Assembly: GCA_015680685.1 (NCBI GenBank)
Contig: MNCI01002202.1
Coordinates: 64,888 to 94,165 of the forward strand
Length of the DNA: 29,278 bases
Reading direction: 5' to 3'
DNA from: Gnetum montanum
Taxonomy: Eukaryota; Streptophyta; Gnetopsida; Gnetales; Gnetaceae
A program made the position numbers and the translations under genes. The notes below the pieces were generated by a model that saw only the letters and a list, made by a program, of their open reading frames with translations, ran no database searches and was not told the origin of the DNA. Shown here one piece after another: positions 1 through 9,716 of the stretch (positions within the stretch are counted from its first letter, which is position 1; each line of letters starts with the position of its first letter).

Positions 1-1
1 G

Positions 2-817
2 GAAAATAAGAGCTCAACTACCAATCATACATATGAATGCAACATTTGCCTGTACGATCACCCCAAGGGCCAATGCCCAATATTGTTACATTTACATGAG
101 CATTGGGGAAACACGTTACATCCAGAGTTCGTACAGAGATATTGTGTTCGATCACAGTGGCAACAATCCCAGTCATGGGGGAGACCACCACTAGATTGGA
201 GACACCCTTCATATCATCTAGATCCAAATGCTTATCTGATTCAACATCCTATTTCTCCAACTGGGCCAACATACTCTATCTCACCACAATACCATTCTCT
301 TCAATATTATCAGCCCATGCCTCCAACACAACCACCACCTTGTGTACCCCATACTCCTCCTAACTTTCAACATTCTCATCCTTTCCCTCCTTCTACATCG
401 CCACCAACTATTCCTAAGGCATCTACACCACCGCAACAACCTCCAAACGTTACTTGTGCTCCTATTTCCAATAGCAGTGAGAAACCTCAGCAACATCAAA
501 AGCACCCCTTCTTTAAACACGGCCGTAAGAAGGGACAACACAATTCTGAGGCCACTGCATCCTCCAACTTAGCACAAGTCCCACACTGTGGTGCACCCTT
601 ACCTTCGAACCCAACGCCTCATGTAACTCCATCAGGGCCACCAACTCACACTCCAACAACAATACGGCCCAATGAACGCATGAATGGAGAGCAACAACCC
701 AATCCTTGCATACCATCTAATGGTCACCAACATCATAGTGGGTCAACTCGTTATCCGGGAACTACATCGTACAAATTGCCCCACTATGCTCATTATAACC
801 AATTGTGTAAAACCTGA
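2..817 (+). CDS. Retroelement gag-like ORF, 5' partial
   Basis: The frame is open from base 2 to a stop at 815-817 (271 codons), so the real start lies left of the window. Near its visible beginning (codons 13-25, from base 38) it has C-x2-C-x3-H-x4-C, one residue shorter than the classical CCHC zinc knuckle (C-x2-C-x4-H-x4-C) of retroelement nucleocapsids. The rest is a low-complexity tail rich in Pro, His, Ser, Thr and Gln, with runs such as PPTQPPPC, as in the C-terminal part of some plant gag-type proteins. It lies on the same strand as the polypurine tract and 3' LTR at 3736-4503, so it is read as part of that element. No protease or reverse transcriptase motif follows. It could instead be another retroelement-encoded protein; the gag assignment rests on the knuckle and context. 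Confidence 0.45.
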   Translation, partial: ENKSSTTNHTYECNICLYDHPKGQCPILLHLHEHWGNTLHPEFVQRYCVRSQWQQSQSWGRPPLDWRHPSYHLDPNAYLIQHPISPTGPTYSISPQYHSLQYYQPMPPTQPPPCVPHTPPNFQHSHPFPPSTSPPTIPKASTPPQQPPNVTCAPISNSSEKPQQHQKHPFFKHGRKKGQHNSEATASSNLAQVPHCGAPLPSNPTPHVTPSGPPTHTPTTIRPNERMNGEQQPNPCIPSNGHQHHSGSTRYPGTTSYKLPHYAHYNQLCKT

Positions 818-2786
818 TGGGGTAAATATGACCAAGCCAGAATACTTCCAAAATGCAAGGATCCCTGTCATCAATTATTAATCCTTGCCATCCTCAACCG
901 TTTAGCTATGAGGGATATCCCTCATTCTAATAACAAGCAACATTAATAATCACTTTTTATTTTTCTTTTGATTTTACAACTTTTTGTTTTCTAGTTTTTC
1001 ATTTTTCAACTTTTTGTTTTATCTTTTTATCTTTTTATCTTTTTGTGTTTTTTGTCTTTTTACATTTTTGTAAGTAATCTCGTCTATGAATAAAACACTC
1101 ATGTGGATCTTTGGTTGAGGTGTGTTTTATGTTATCGTGTCTTGAGTGAGCAATTATTTGGATAGTGAGCCCATTACACCCACTCATCCACTCTACAAAT
1201 AAGAGGTTTTGTTCAAGGGTACAGTGATATTCTTGATATTTTAAAACTTAAAATTAATTTTGTGTTCATTGTACCTAGAATGAAGAAGGATGGATCAAGA
1301 GGGAATGATTAGGGTGTGTCATCAAGGGGACTTGCGGATTCTCTTTGGTGACGACTATCGGTGTTATCATGCAACATGGTTGTAGTAAGATCCTTGTAGA
1401 TCTAATGAAAAATGGGAGTAAGAGTAATCAAACGGGCACTCAAAAATCAAATGCTATTCAAGGGGATCCCACTGGAAAGACATGCACCCATGCCTGAAGG
1501 TTGGTGGCTTCTCTGGATTCAGTATTCAAAAAAAGAGAGAGAGAAAAAGAAAAGTGCCACAAAACAAAAATTACTCCTCCCTTGAACAAAACGCCAAGTG
1601 ATCGTACGCCTTGTTGTTATGGTACTCTCATAGTTGTTCATCATGGGATGAAACAATGCGATGTCACTAGTTAGAGGAACAGACTTGGTCCTGATGTTGA
1701 AACGATGGGGTAATGACACCTTAATCATGCTTTACACGTAGGATTCACTGTGCCCTAGGTCAGTTACCTCATGTCCCAATCTCTACGATCCCTTTCTATA
1801 GTTCATCTCATCTCACTGTTCATATAATTGTAGCTCATGTCTTGTGTAGCATAGAATTCTCATCTCATTCTGGTGATAATTACATGTGTGTGTTTTGTGG
1901 AATTAGTGTGGATTACATTTAACCCTTCTAGTGCCCACAGACACTTTAAGTGTGGTTACACAAGGGCATTATAGGTTGGAACCTGCTTTGGGAAGGATCC
2001 ACTTGTGTAATCTTTTGTAATTTTCACTTATGACACAGCTTAAACACACCATTTATTATCCTTAGCGTATTGTTCATTATATTCTTTCCCTTATTACTAT
2101 CCCTCCGATTCAACGTTCCTATGAATCATCACATAGCCTTTTTCTCTACCATCCGAGGTCCTTATTGATAAATTCCATACCATCATAATTTTCATGCCTT
2201 TAGGACCAGTTGAATTACCATGGAACCCTATAACAATCATACAGATGTCCTTAGTTTACATCGTTTAATTTCAAAAGAAATATTAAAAATTTGGTACATT
2301 CTCTAAGTGTCCTAACTTTGATGAAAATATATATACGTGACCTCCCCGCAACACTTACCATCATTTTGCACTATTCACGCAGGGGAGTTTTTCAAATTTT
2401 TTCTCTACGACTTGTGATTGTGAGACCCTTGCTTTTATACCTATATCTTGCTCGTTGGTACTCCGATTTTCATTCCATCTAAACCTACTTGAACCCAGAG
2501 TGTTCACCTTAGTCGTGGGGGAGGGACACTTGCCAAAAAGTGCCTAATTGTTTTGAAATTTATCATCGCCCAAAGGACATCAGCTAGGGTAATTAACTAT
2601 AACACTTAGGATAATTGTGCCTAAAAATCATTTAATGCCTAGGTATGCTAGGAAACTAAAACGGAAACCGCCTAAGTCACTGGACTCATTATTACAAACT
2701 TTCGGGCACTATCACACGTGATAACAAAAGATCATTAATTAAGACAAGCAGTAAGGTATAACTTAAATTCTAAAACAACTTTACTA
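818..2786 (+). other. Non-coding internal region of element 1
   Basis: No convincing ORF on either strand over about 2 kb. Bases 950-1075 are strongly T-rich with repeated CTTTTTAT-like units, and 1527-1557 is a purine run (A and GA repeats). The stretch lies between two ORFs of the same strand and the same presumed retroelement. An older nested insertion is possible but its borders are not visible. Confidence 0.5.
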
Positions 2787-3577
2787 ATGCTTGACCCGTG
2801 TGATTGCAAATGGTCCCAAAATGTGGACAACAGGAAGGTCTTGCCCAGGGTGGAAGCAAACGATCTCGGAGAGGTGGAAGATAAAGACCTGCTGAACAAC
2901 ATGCAAAATAGGAGGAGCAATCATTCAACATTCATCAAGATGAACCTCCTACCGGATGATCCGGGCAGGCAAAAGGAGGAGTTGTTGTAGCGCCTAAACA
3001 GGGACAACAACTCATGTTGCCCCAAGATTGTGTTCAGGCCATCCACGAGAAGTCCACATTTGCTGTGGTGATTGTGGAATTGAACTTTGAATCATTTACG
3101 GAGTTCGCTCCTAAGGTTGTTAAGGATCACCTCAAAGGATCCCCATTATGGCCTACCCTCTCTGAAAGCAGTGCCTGGTACCTAGGAGAGACATACCAAT
3201 TTTGGCACAATAGGGAGCAAGACACCACTGTTAACAATTGTGGTGTGACTATTGATTTCTCTGTTCAAGCCATTTCGGAAGTATTAAACCTTCCGAATAC
3301 AAGGCCAAAGGTTGCTTAGAACCAGCTGGACACTTTCAGAACCGAGCAACTTAATAAACTGTTGACAGAGAATAAAAGGGTGGCAGAAGAAAAAGAGAAG
3401 GCTGACTGGGATGCCTCTATGGCACAAGCACAAACTTACACGTGTGCCAAGGAACTAAAGGCCTTACAAGAGGAGAAATTCCAGGCCATACTTCAACGCC
3501 ATCAAATCCCAAAACCTGGAGCGCAAGAAAAGGGAAAGACACCCATGGATGAGCCACCACCACCAAGAACTACATGA
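2787..3577 (+). pseudogene. Decayed ORF with plant-transposon-protein-like domain
   Basis: Two overlapping frames carry protein-like sequence. The first runs 2787-2990. The second is open from about 2960 to a stop at 3317-3319, then continues in the same frame to 3577, so one stop interrupts a longer protein. The part around 3090-3310 has a conserved-looking tryptophan (FWHNREQ) followed by TVNNCGVTIDFSVQAI and LNLPN. This pattern (V-x-G-x-x-I-x-F-x-x-x-A-I-x-x-x-L-x-L-P) recalls the 'putative plant transposon protein' domain found in many plant retroelements. The 3320-3577 part is rich in Glu, Lys, Ala and Gln, as in a coiled coil, and ends in a PPPP stretch. It lies about 160 bp upstream of the polypurine tract, the place of the extra (env-position) ORF in some Gypsy elements. 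The domain name is from memory of the family pattern. Confidence 0.4.
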
Positions 3578-3735
3578 GTTCCATCCAATTTTGAAATCAT
3601 AGGATTTACTCTATGTGTTGTGTATTTATTTTTTTTTCTTCCCACACTGCGGCATCATCCCATTCTTCCATCCAATAATTCCATACCTATCCACTGTGTA
3701 ATCACTGTAACTCGAGGACAAGTTTTCATTCAGTT

Positions 3736-3744
3736 GTGGGGGTA
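3736..3744 (+). other. Polypurine tract of element 1
   Basis: GTGGGGGTA lies immediately before the TGATGAG that opens the LTR. The flank CTCGAGGACAAGTTTTCATT (3713-3732) recurs at the matching place in minus-strand element 3 (CTCGAGGTCGAGTTTTCATT), showing that both belong to one family and fixing the orientation. Confidence 0.7.
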
Positions 3745-4503
3745 TGATGAGTCGCAATATCACAGCCCAATTCTATAAATAAGAGGCAGCTCTTCCTTGT
3801 TTCAAAATTTTATTTTAGATTGTAGCTAGGCTCTGGTAGTTTTCTCCCTCCAGAGTTAGAATATTTTCCAATGTATGCCCGCAGTGTGGTGAATGTAATT
3901 GTACGACATCCTTTATTCGAGTGTGACGTACTTGGACATGCACATGACCATCAATAAAGATCGAGATTACTTCATCATTGCAGCATTCACTTTGTTTATT
4001 TATTTATTTAATTATTATTTATTGCTTTCTTAGTTAAATCTCTCTCACCCTTAAACTCATGTTAAAACGCAGAATGAGTACGACTTGATTACGAGCATTT
4101 AAGTGTGACTACTTGGTAACCCAGTAGCGTACCTTGGATCTATGCTTGATAATCCCAATAGTAGTCATGCACGAAGTCTAAGATGTGTACGGATAATCAA
4201 GGAACGGATGCTCATCGCACTTAGGCTAGTTTAGATTCTCTTACCCTTTTCCTCCTAACTTAGTTAATCTTATTTTCCATTACCTTCAGGAGTAGCATTC
4301 GGTTAGAACACATCATACATCTCACTCTGGACTAAACCATACGTGACAAATATAATACTAGTCCAAGTGGGAAGACAGCGAACTGCAACCTAAGGTTAAC
4401 TGTCTAGGTGCCACAACTAGTCTGTCTACGGAGTTCGACCGAATCGTGCGTGAAAGCGCTCGTATTCGAATGGTGAAGTGTAGGGGTACCTCGCCACTCA
4501 TCA
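3745..4503 (+). mobile_element. 3' LTR of element 1 (759 bp, Gypsy-type)
   Basis: The LTR begins TGATGAG and ends CTCATCA, perfect inverted ends. It follows a polypurine tract and is not followed by a primer-binding site, so it is the 3' LTR of a plus-strand element whose body is 1-3744. It has a TATA box (TATAAATAAG, 3774-3783), an AATAAA signal (3953-3958) and a U5 region closely matching, in reverse, the minus-strand LTRs at 26867 and 27955. The sequence after it is a half LTR in the opposite orientation, so this element inserted into an older LTR. Confidence 0.8.
3774..3783 (+). promoter_or_regulatory. LTR core promoter TATA box
   Basis: TATAAATAAG followed by AGGC, identical in the LTRs at 24671-24680 (plus) and 27741-27750 and 28944-28953 (minus). 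It lies near the U3/R boundary, as expected for retroelement transcription. Confidence 0.6.
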
Positions 4504-5070
4504 CCAGTCATGTCTTGGGCTCATGTAATCATTACTAGGATTACTAAGAGAGTTCACTACTGAGCGAATCAAGTGAAACTACTACTGGGTTACCAAACGA
4601 TTACACATAATGCTAGAAACTAGTCATACTCATTCCATCTTACTAAAGAACATGAAACATAAAGTTCTTTGGAAATGTAAATAACTAAGTAAACATGGAA
4701 ATTAAACTAAGTAAGAAATTAGGTAAGTGCAATAAAAGAACTAAGTGGATATTGTAATGATGAAAAGCAATCTCAATCTTTATTTCTACTCATGAACCAT
4801 GCCCAAGTACAATCCACTCAAATAAAAATGTTGTACTACTACATTAACACCACATTGTAGGCATTCACTCTATCACTAACTATAGAAACAAACTACAATA
4901 GTTTCGTAAAGGGTGGAAGAAATTGTTGTTACTGGTGCGACCAAGTGTTGGTATTTATAGGACTACATAGCTCTTAAGACATCACATCAACAATGACGTA
5001 GGATGGGTTACAATATCATAGCTACAATATTGTAGATGCAATATCGTAGATACGATATTGTGCTTGCAAA
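4504..5070 (-). mobile_element. Old minus-strand LTR, truncated by element 1
   Basis: Read on the minus strand this holds the LTR order: four GATATC-like palindromes (about 4990-5060), a TATAAATA box (4952-4959), an AATAAAG signal near 4780 and a U5 stretch with GTTTGGTAACCCAGTAG. It lacks the U5 end with its CTCATCA terminus because the plus-strand LTR end at 4503 cuts it. CpG sites are largely decayed (CAATATTG in place of CGATATCG), so it is older than its neighbours. The right border is approximate. CCAGT (4504-4508) would be the target duplication of element 1; its partner lies left of the window. Confidence 0.6.
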
Positions 5071-5286
5071 AAATTTGGATTTATCATATATGTTTCTATT
5101 TCTTGATATTTTTCTATTTTATAGTTCTTTATACTTTATAATTGTTCTCAAGTTTTTAAGAATTTTCTAGTTCTTTATGCTCTTATATCTAGTTGTCTAT
5201 GTTGTAATAAGTGAGACCATTTTAGTTATCCCTCCATTTTCCACTCTAGTAAGAAGTCATTATTATAGAAGTAATGTAGTCCTTAC

Positions 5287-5535
5287 AATTTTAACAATTT
5301 TTAATAAACTATCAAAAGGGTTTTAGGGGTAGGTTGGGAGGGTGATTGGGGTGTAGGGATGGGAGGTATTAGAACCTCAAAATAATTGTAATATAGATAC
5401 ACCTAAAGATATATAGTCTAATTAGAACTTTATAACTCAACATTGCCTACTAAAATTGAGCCAATGACATTAAGCTTTCAAATTAAAGTGCTTACCACTA
5501 AACTAATAATTTTAACAATTTTTAATGTACTATCA
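5287..5535 (-). mobile_element. SINE-A copy with about 28-bp target duplications
   Basis: A tRNA-derived SINE (5315-5507) read on the minus strand: a head with the A-box-like TTTAGTGGTAAGCAC, a B-box-like GGCTCAATTTTAG, a body with GTTATAAAGTTCTAATTAG, and a C-rich 3' tail (CCCATCCCTACACCCC). It is flanked by near-identical direct repeats at 5287-5314 and 5508-5535 (AATTTTAACAATTTTTAAT followed by xxACTATCA, two mismatches). The long duplications fix the insertion limits and imply LINE-mediated retroposition. Confidence 0.75.
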
Positions 5536-5713
5536 TGCTCACTAATCCTTGAATTGATGATCAAGGATGAATGAAAAAGACATGACATTAAGGAAATTTA
5601 CTGACTCCTTGAGATATGATTTTAAAATTCAAATATTACTAACAACTTATTACATGGAGCATGAATTAACTATAGATTGACCAGAGGATTAAGTAATAAT
5701 GAAAAGTACATTT

Positions 5714-5990
5714 GGCATGTTACTAGAAATGCATATGGCTCATGTTTGAAGGTAGACCTATGTCAAAAATGAAGAATAACTAATTAATTAATATGGCATC
5801 TCACTAGGAAGACATATGACCCATGTTTGAATAGAGGTCTCTATCAAGATATTTTCTTGAGGAATAATCTAAACATATGATTAGATGAGCATGTGACTTA
5901 TTTTCAAAGATACTCTATTGAGGTTAGCATTTGTTATGTAACTAGAAAGACATTTTAGCCCATGTTTAAAGAAACACCTCTAATGAGTCA
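5714..5990. repeat. Three degenerate copies of a roughly 55-bp motif
   Basis: The motif CTCACTAGGAAGACATATGA-CCCATGTTTGAA followed by (A/G)AGGTCTCTATCAA recurs at about 5714, 5794 and 5930 with many substitutions. The spacing is irregular (about 80 and 135 bp). No coding frame or known family is recognised; the copies may be relics of older tandem units. Confidence 0.45.
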
Positions 5991-6006
5991 TGTAGGAAAA
6001 TTGTTG

Positions 6007-6118
6007 GAATCCTAATATAATTGTAATTAGAACTTTATATCTCAACATTGCCTATCATAATTGAACTCATAACTTGGAGCTTTCAAATCAAGAGTTTTAC
6101 CACTAGGCTAACACCTCA
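6007..6118 (-). mobile_element. SINE-A copy, 3'-truncated
   Basis: Minus-strand head GAGGTGTTAGCCTAGTGGTA (ending at 6118), B-box-like GAGTTCAATTATG and body AGTTCTAATTACAATT match the SINE at 5315-5507. The C-rich tail is missing. Confidence 0.6.
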
Positions 6119-6320
6119 CTTTTTTATAATATCCTCCTAATCAAGTAAAAATAGTCATGTAGCTAAGTTTATCTCCATTGACTCAATGGTGATAGTCTTG
6201 GGATATGCAATATGATATCACTACTAAATGATGTGCTTTGGTGCTTAATTTGGAAGGAAAGGTAAGGTGATTTACATTGATCACATGCTACACATAAGGG
6301 GTATTGCATTTATAAATAAT

Positions 6321-6425
6321 GAGGTATTAGCCTAATGGTCAGTTACTTAATTTGGAAGCTCAATGTAATGGGTTTGATTCTAGTGAATAACAGTAAGTTA
6401 TAAAGTTCTAAGAGGATAAATATTG
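6321..6425 (+). mobile_element. SINE-A copy
   Basis: GAGGTATTAGCCTAATGGTC head, B-box-like GGGTTTGATTCTAG and the AGTTATAAAGTTCTAAG body match the SINE-A family. It breaks off before the C-rich tail. Confidence 0.55.
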
Positions 6426-6477
6426 TTAAAAAAAGTTTCAAGTTCCATTTCATTCCATCATTTGACCTCATTGATTT

Positions 6478-6522
6478 ATTATAAAAACCAAGAATCTCAC
6501 CCCTAGGCCAACACCTCATTGT
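6478..6522 (-). mobile_element. SINE-A head fragment
   Basis: Read on the minus strand, GAGGTGTTGGCCTAGGGGTG followed by AGATTCTTGG is the 5' head of SINE-A. Only about 45 bp remain. Confidence 0.4.
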
Positions 6523-6689
6523 TTATTATAGATTTTTACTCTTAAGTTATGACAATATATGAGAATTTTTGTAAATGAGTAATGAACATTCTTTTGATTT
6601 GTGAATTTTATTTACATTAAACTAATAAGATGCCTATGGAAATCTTGGTTAGTAGGGGGTGTCAGACCTCAAGAAAATAAATAATAATA

Positions 6690-7465
6690 TTAAAAAAATT
6701 CAGAGTCCATCACATCATCAAAGAGAGACATCTTGATTAGTGGTTAACCAAGGGCAAGAAGATAGGAGCCTACTATAAGAAGAACCTACTTACATAAATT
6801 TTGTCAATGTTTCGAGGGATAGGTGGCACAAGTGGTTAGCTTATTCTCTTGTTAAACAAGAAGTTGCTAGTTTGAACCACACATGGTATTATTAACAATA
6901 AGGTATTAGCCTAGTGGTAAGACACTTGATTTGAAAGCTTTAAGTTATTGTCAATGTTAAAAATTCAAAGTACATCTGATCATTGAAGAGAGACATATTG
7001 GTTAAAGGTTAACCAAGGGTAAGAAGACAAGAGCCTACTATGAGAAGGACCTACTTACATTAATTTTGTCAATCTTTCAAGCGATATGTGGCTCAAGTGG
7101 TTAGATTATTCTCTTAAGTAAAAATTTGCTAGTTTGAGCCACACTTGGCATTATTAATAGTGAGGTATTAGCCTAGTGATAAGACATTTGATTTGGAAGC
7201 TTTAAGTTATTGTCAATGTTAACAATTCAAAGTACATTAGATCATCAAAGAGAGACATATTGGTTAGTGATTAACGAAGGGTAAGAAGATAAGAGCCTAC
7301 TATGAGGACCTCCTTACATTAATTTTGTCAATCTTTCAAGCAATAGGTGGCTCAAGTAGTTAGCTTATTCTCTTGTTAAACAAAAAGTTGCTAGTTTGAG
7401 CCACACTTGGCATTATTAATAGTGAGGTATTAGCCTAGTGGTAAGACATTTGATTAGCCTAGTGG
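6690..7465 (+). repeat. Three tandem copies of a roughly 262-bp double-headed SINE unit
   Basis: The units begin at about 6690, 6957 and 7219 (spacings 267 and 262 bp). Each holds, in order: AAAGAGAGACAT and a GGTTAACCAAGGG stretch; GAGCCTACTATGAG; a first tRNA-like head (GTGGCTCAAGTGGTTAGCTT as A box, GCTAGTTTGAGCCACAC as B box); a CATTATTAATA linker; and a second head that is the SINE-A head (GAGGTATTAGCCTAGTGGTA). Only the last unit runs on into a SINE-A body (to about 7520). The unit is thus composite: an array of two tRNA-derived heads. Confidence 0.7.
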
Positions 7466-7525
7466 GTTGAACTTTGATGCACAATGTTGAGTTATAAAGT
7501 TTTAATTTATCTAGATGTTGTAAGA
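7421..7525 (+). mobile_element. SINE-A copy closing the tandem array
   Basis: GAGGTATTAGCCTAGTGGTA head with a short internal repeat of TTAGCCTAGTGG, then TTGAGTTATAAAGTTTTAAT body. It lacks the C-rich tail and abuts the RTE relic that follows. Confidence 0.5.
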
Positions 7526-7530
7526 GTAAA

Positions 7531-8140
7531 TCATCATCATTCTAGCCCTATTCCAATAAAATGGAGTAAGCTACATGAGTTCTTTTCTATCATTCACCTC
7601 TATGAAGAGTTAGATCTTTATTTATTTGCAATTTTTTTCAAATCATATATTTAATTGGATTTTCCCATATCTTCTTTGGTCTTCCTTTTGGTGGCTTTTT
7701 TAGAAAAATGATGTAGCAACCTTTGTTTATAGGCTCATTAATTGATCTTCTTTGCACATCCAAACCATCTAAGCTATTATTCTTGTAGCTTATCTAAAAT
7801 AGGAGCCACTTTAAGTCTTTCTATTATGTATTTTATTTTTTCTAGTAACATTCAACATCCATTGAAGCATTTGCATTTCTACCACACTGATTTGTTGTTC
7901 ATACCTATTTTGTCCTATCCAACATTAAGCACCATATCAGATAGTAAGCCTAATTGTTGTCTTGTAAAATTTTCTTTTTTAATTTTATTATACATTTTTT
8001 ATCACATAAAACATCACTAGTGTATCTCCATTTTAACCATCCCACCTCAATTGTATTTCTAACATCTTGATCAATTTCACCATTCACTTGCAAGATTGAT
8101 CCTAGCTAGTGGAATTGTTTGTAGTGAAGGACTTTTTGCC
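7531..8140 (-). mobile_element. RTE-type LINE 3' end, decayed (copy 1)
   Basis: Matches the relic at 19775-20368 along its whole length in the same order and orientation (shared stretches such as GAAGAGxTAGATCTTTATTT, AATGATGTAGCAAC and TAACATTCAACATCCAT on the plus strand). Read on the minus strand it is the C-terminal reverse-transcriptase region followed by a short 3' end with an ATG trinucleotide repeat (CATCATCAT at 7532-7540 on the plus strand), as in plant RTE-clade elements. The frame is full of stops. The plus-strand 92-codon ORF at 7742-8020 is chance. Confidence 0.65.
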
Positions 8141-8231
8141 TTGAATTATCACTATTATTTCACCATTGTTTATGCTATTGTTAAAATTTCATTCCATATA
8201 TTTTGCCTTACTTTTGCTACTTCTTAAGCCT

Positions 8232-8312
8232 TTTGGGGGGTGTTAGAACCCAAAATAAGTGAAACATAGGTACACCCCTAGATATATAATGCAATTAGAA
8301 CTTTATAGAACT
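8232..8312 (-). mobile_element. SINE-A 3' body fragment
   Basis: On the minus strand it reads AAGTTCTATAAAGTTCTAAT, then ATATATCTAGGGGTGTACC and TTATTTTGGGTTCTAACACC, matching the 3' half of the SINE at 23113-23321. The head is absent. Confidence 0.5.
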
Positions 8313-8720
8313 TAGTCATATTCATGTTGCATAATTAAAGTAAAATGACCAAACATTAACTTTTTTAAGATTGAAACTAGTCATATTCATGTTGCATAAT
8401 TAAAGTGAAATGAAACATAAATTATTGACAAAGTGCATAGAAAGTGAAAGCACAATATCAAATTACAATTACGAAAATTATTAACAAGGCCAAGTGCTAT
8501 AATGAAGGTAAATAGATCTCAATCTTATTACCATCATGAAAATGTGTTTAGGTGCATAATCACTCAAATAAGATTTCTCACTTTCATAGAAACAAGCTGC
8601 AAAAGCTTTGTACTATGATAAATGTATAGACTTTAATACCCTTAAAATAGATTGTCTCTATAACATAGTACAATATCATATTTGCTGAATCCTACATTGA
8701 GTTACCCTAGAGTTCCGATT
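8313..8720 (-). mobile_element. Heavily decayed minus-strand LTR fragment
   Basis: Segments align in order with the old LTR at 4504-5070: ACTAGTCATATTCATG, GAAATGAAACATAAA, ATAGATCTCAATCTTATT, CACTCAAATAAGATTT, TAGAAACAAGCTGCAAAAGC and ACAATATCATA. A 31-bp stretch (AGTCATATTCATGTTGCATA and onward) occurs twice, 65 bp apart (about 8313 and 8378), showing a local duplication. No LTR ends remain. Confidence 0.45.
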
Positions 8721-9479
8721 TGGTTGTGGGGAAGAAAAAAAAAGAAAAATTTTCTAACATGTAAAAAATATAAAATTAAGGAATAAGATGAATTTAATGT
8801 TTTAAGATGCCGTAAAATTTGAATGTCTTATTTGAACAAAGCATCAAATTGGATATTAAGCTGAAAATTAAGCATCAATTAATTGTTATTTTGCTACTAG
8901 AAAAGTTTATGAACCAAGATGTAAACCTATGAAGAAGTAAACAAAAATACGAAGTAATAATAAGCTTAATCTTCTTTGTAAAAATTATTTAAACACATTT
9001 GGAAGCTGAGGGGTCCCAAGACTAATAAGAAGTATTATATCATTTTATAGTTTTTCAAAAAGTAAAGCACAATAACCTATACCATATGAATTGAATTGTA
9101 ATTCTTCAAAGTGGATTATTTGTAATAATTTGATAATGATATAATTTTTGTTTGATCAACCATTCTAAACATTCATAAATGCAACACTTATGCTTAGTTC
9201 AGCAACACTTATGCTTAGTTCAGCTCACAAGTTTTGTAACTATCTGTCCAGTTTGTATAAAGTCAAAAACAAGTTTTGAGTCAATAGTCGAAGTATGATT
9301 AATACCATGTCACCTGGGTGCTAACATAGCTCTTAGCTCTTGGCTTCAAATAGATGAAATCAATTCTTTTCACCTCTTTCAAGTGCACTCCTTCACAACA
9401 TAACTCCTAACAATTTATAATAATTGCCCTTCTATTTAGCGTGAGTATTTGCAATCAAACCAGTCATAATGGAGTCAAA
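8721..9479. other. Intergenic, no gene seen
   Basis: AT-rich sequence without coding signal. It holds one perfect 21-bp tandem duplication (GCAACACTTATGCTTAGTTCA, about 9180-9222). Confidence 0.5.
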
Positions 9480-9716
9480 TTACTGAAATCTCTCCGAGCC
9501 AAAAGAAAACAATGTGTCAGCAACACACTTTGGTCCTTCAAAGCATAAATAATGTTGGCAGGACTTTATTGTACCATACAGTATAAGATGTTGATAAACT
9601 TCATTTGTTACCAGAGCCTGTCTTATCCAGTCAATTCTCCACTCTCTTTGACTGTTTATGGTTGTTAAAGCCGCATTGTCTGTAAATTTCACTAAGGGCA
9701 GCCTAGTCAGATCTGC
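9480..9716 (-). other. Unassigned exon-like open frame
   Basis: On the minus strand a pyrimidine-poor stretch ending CCTTGCAG (acceptor-like) is followed by an open frame of about 77 codons that ends at a stop at 9480-9482. Base composition is less AT-rich than the surroundings. The predicted peptide (with KFTDNAALTTINSQREWRID near the start) is not recognised and no start codon is evident. An AATAAA near 9565 lies inside it. It could be a terminal exon of an unseen gene, an alternative 3' exon of MO25, a relic, or chance. Confidence 0.2.

Noticed and set aside
3745-4503. This LTR as the 5' LTR of an element to its right
   Set aside because: The following bases (CCAGTCATGTCTTGGG) do not match a primer-binding site, whereas a polypurine tract lies on its left.
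6690-7465. True tRNA genes or a CRISPR-like array from the repeated tRNA-like segments
   Set aside because: The segments have A and B boxes but do not fold into full tRNAs with acceptor stems, and the units repeat whole without short repeats and unique spacers.
7742-8020. 92-codon plus-strand ORF as a membrane protein gene
   Set aside because: It lies antisense within the RTE LINE relic, which explains the sequence, and its composition reflects AT-rich DNA.
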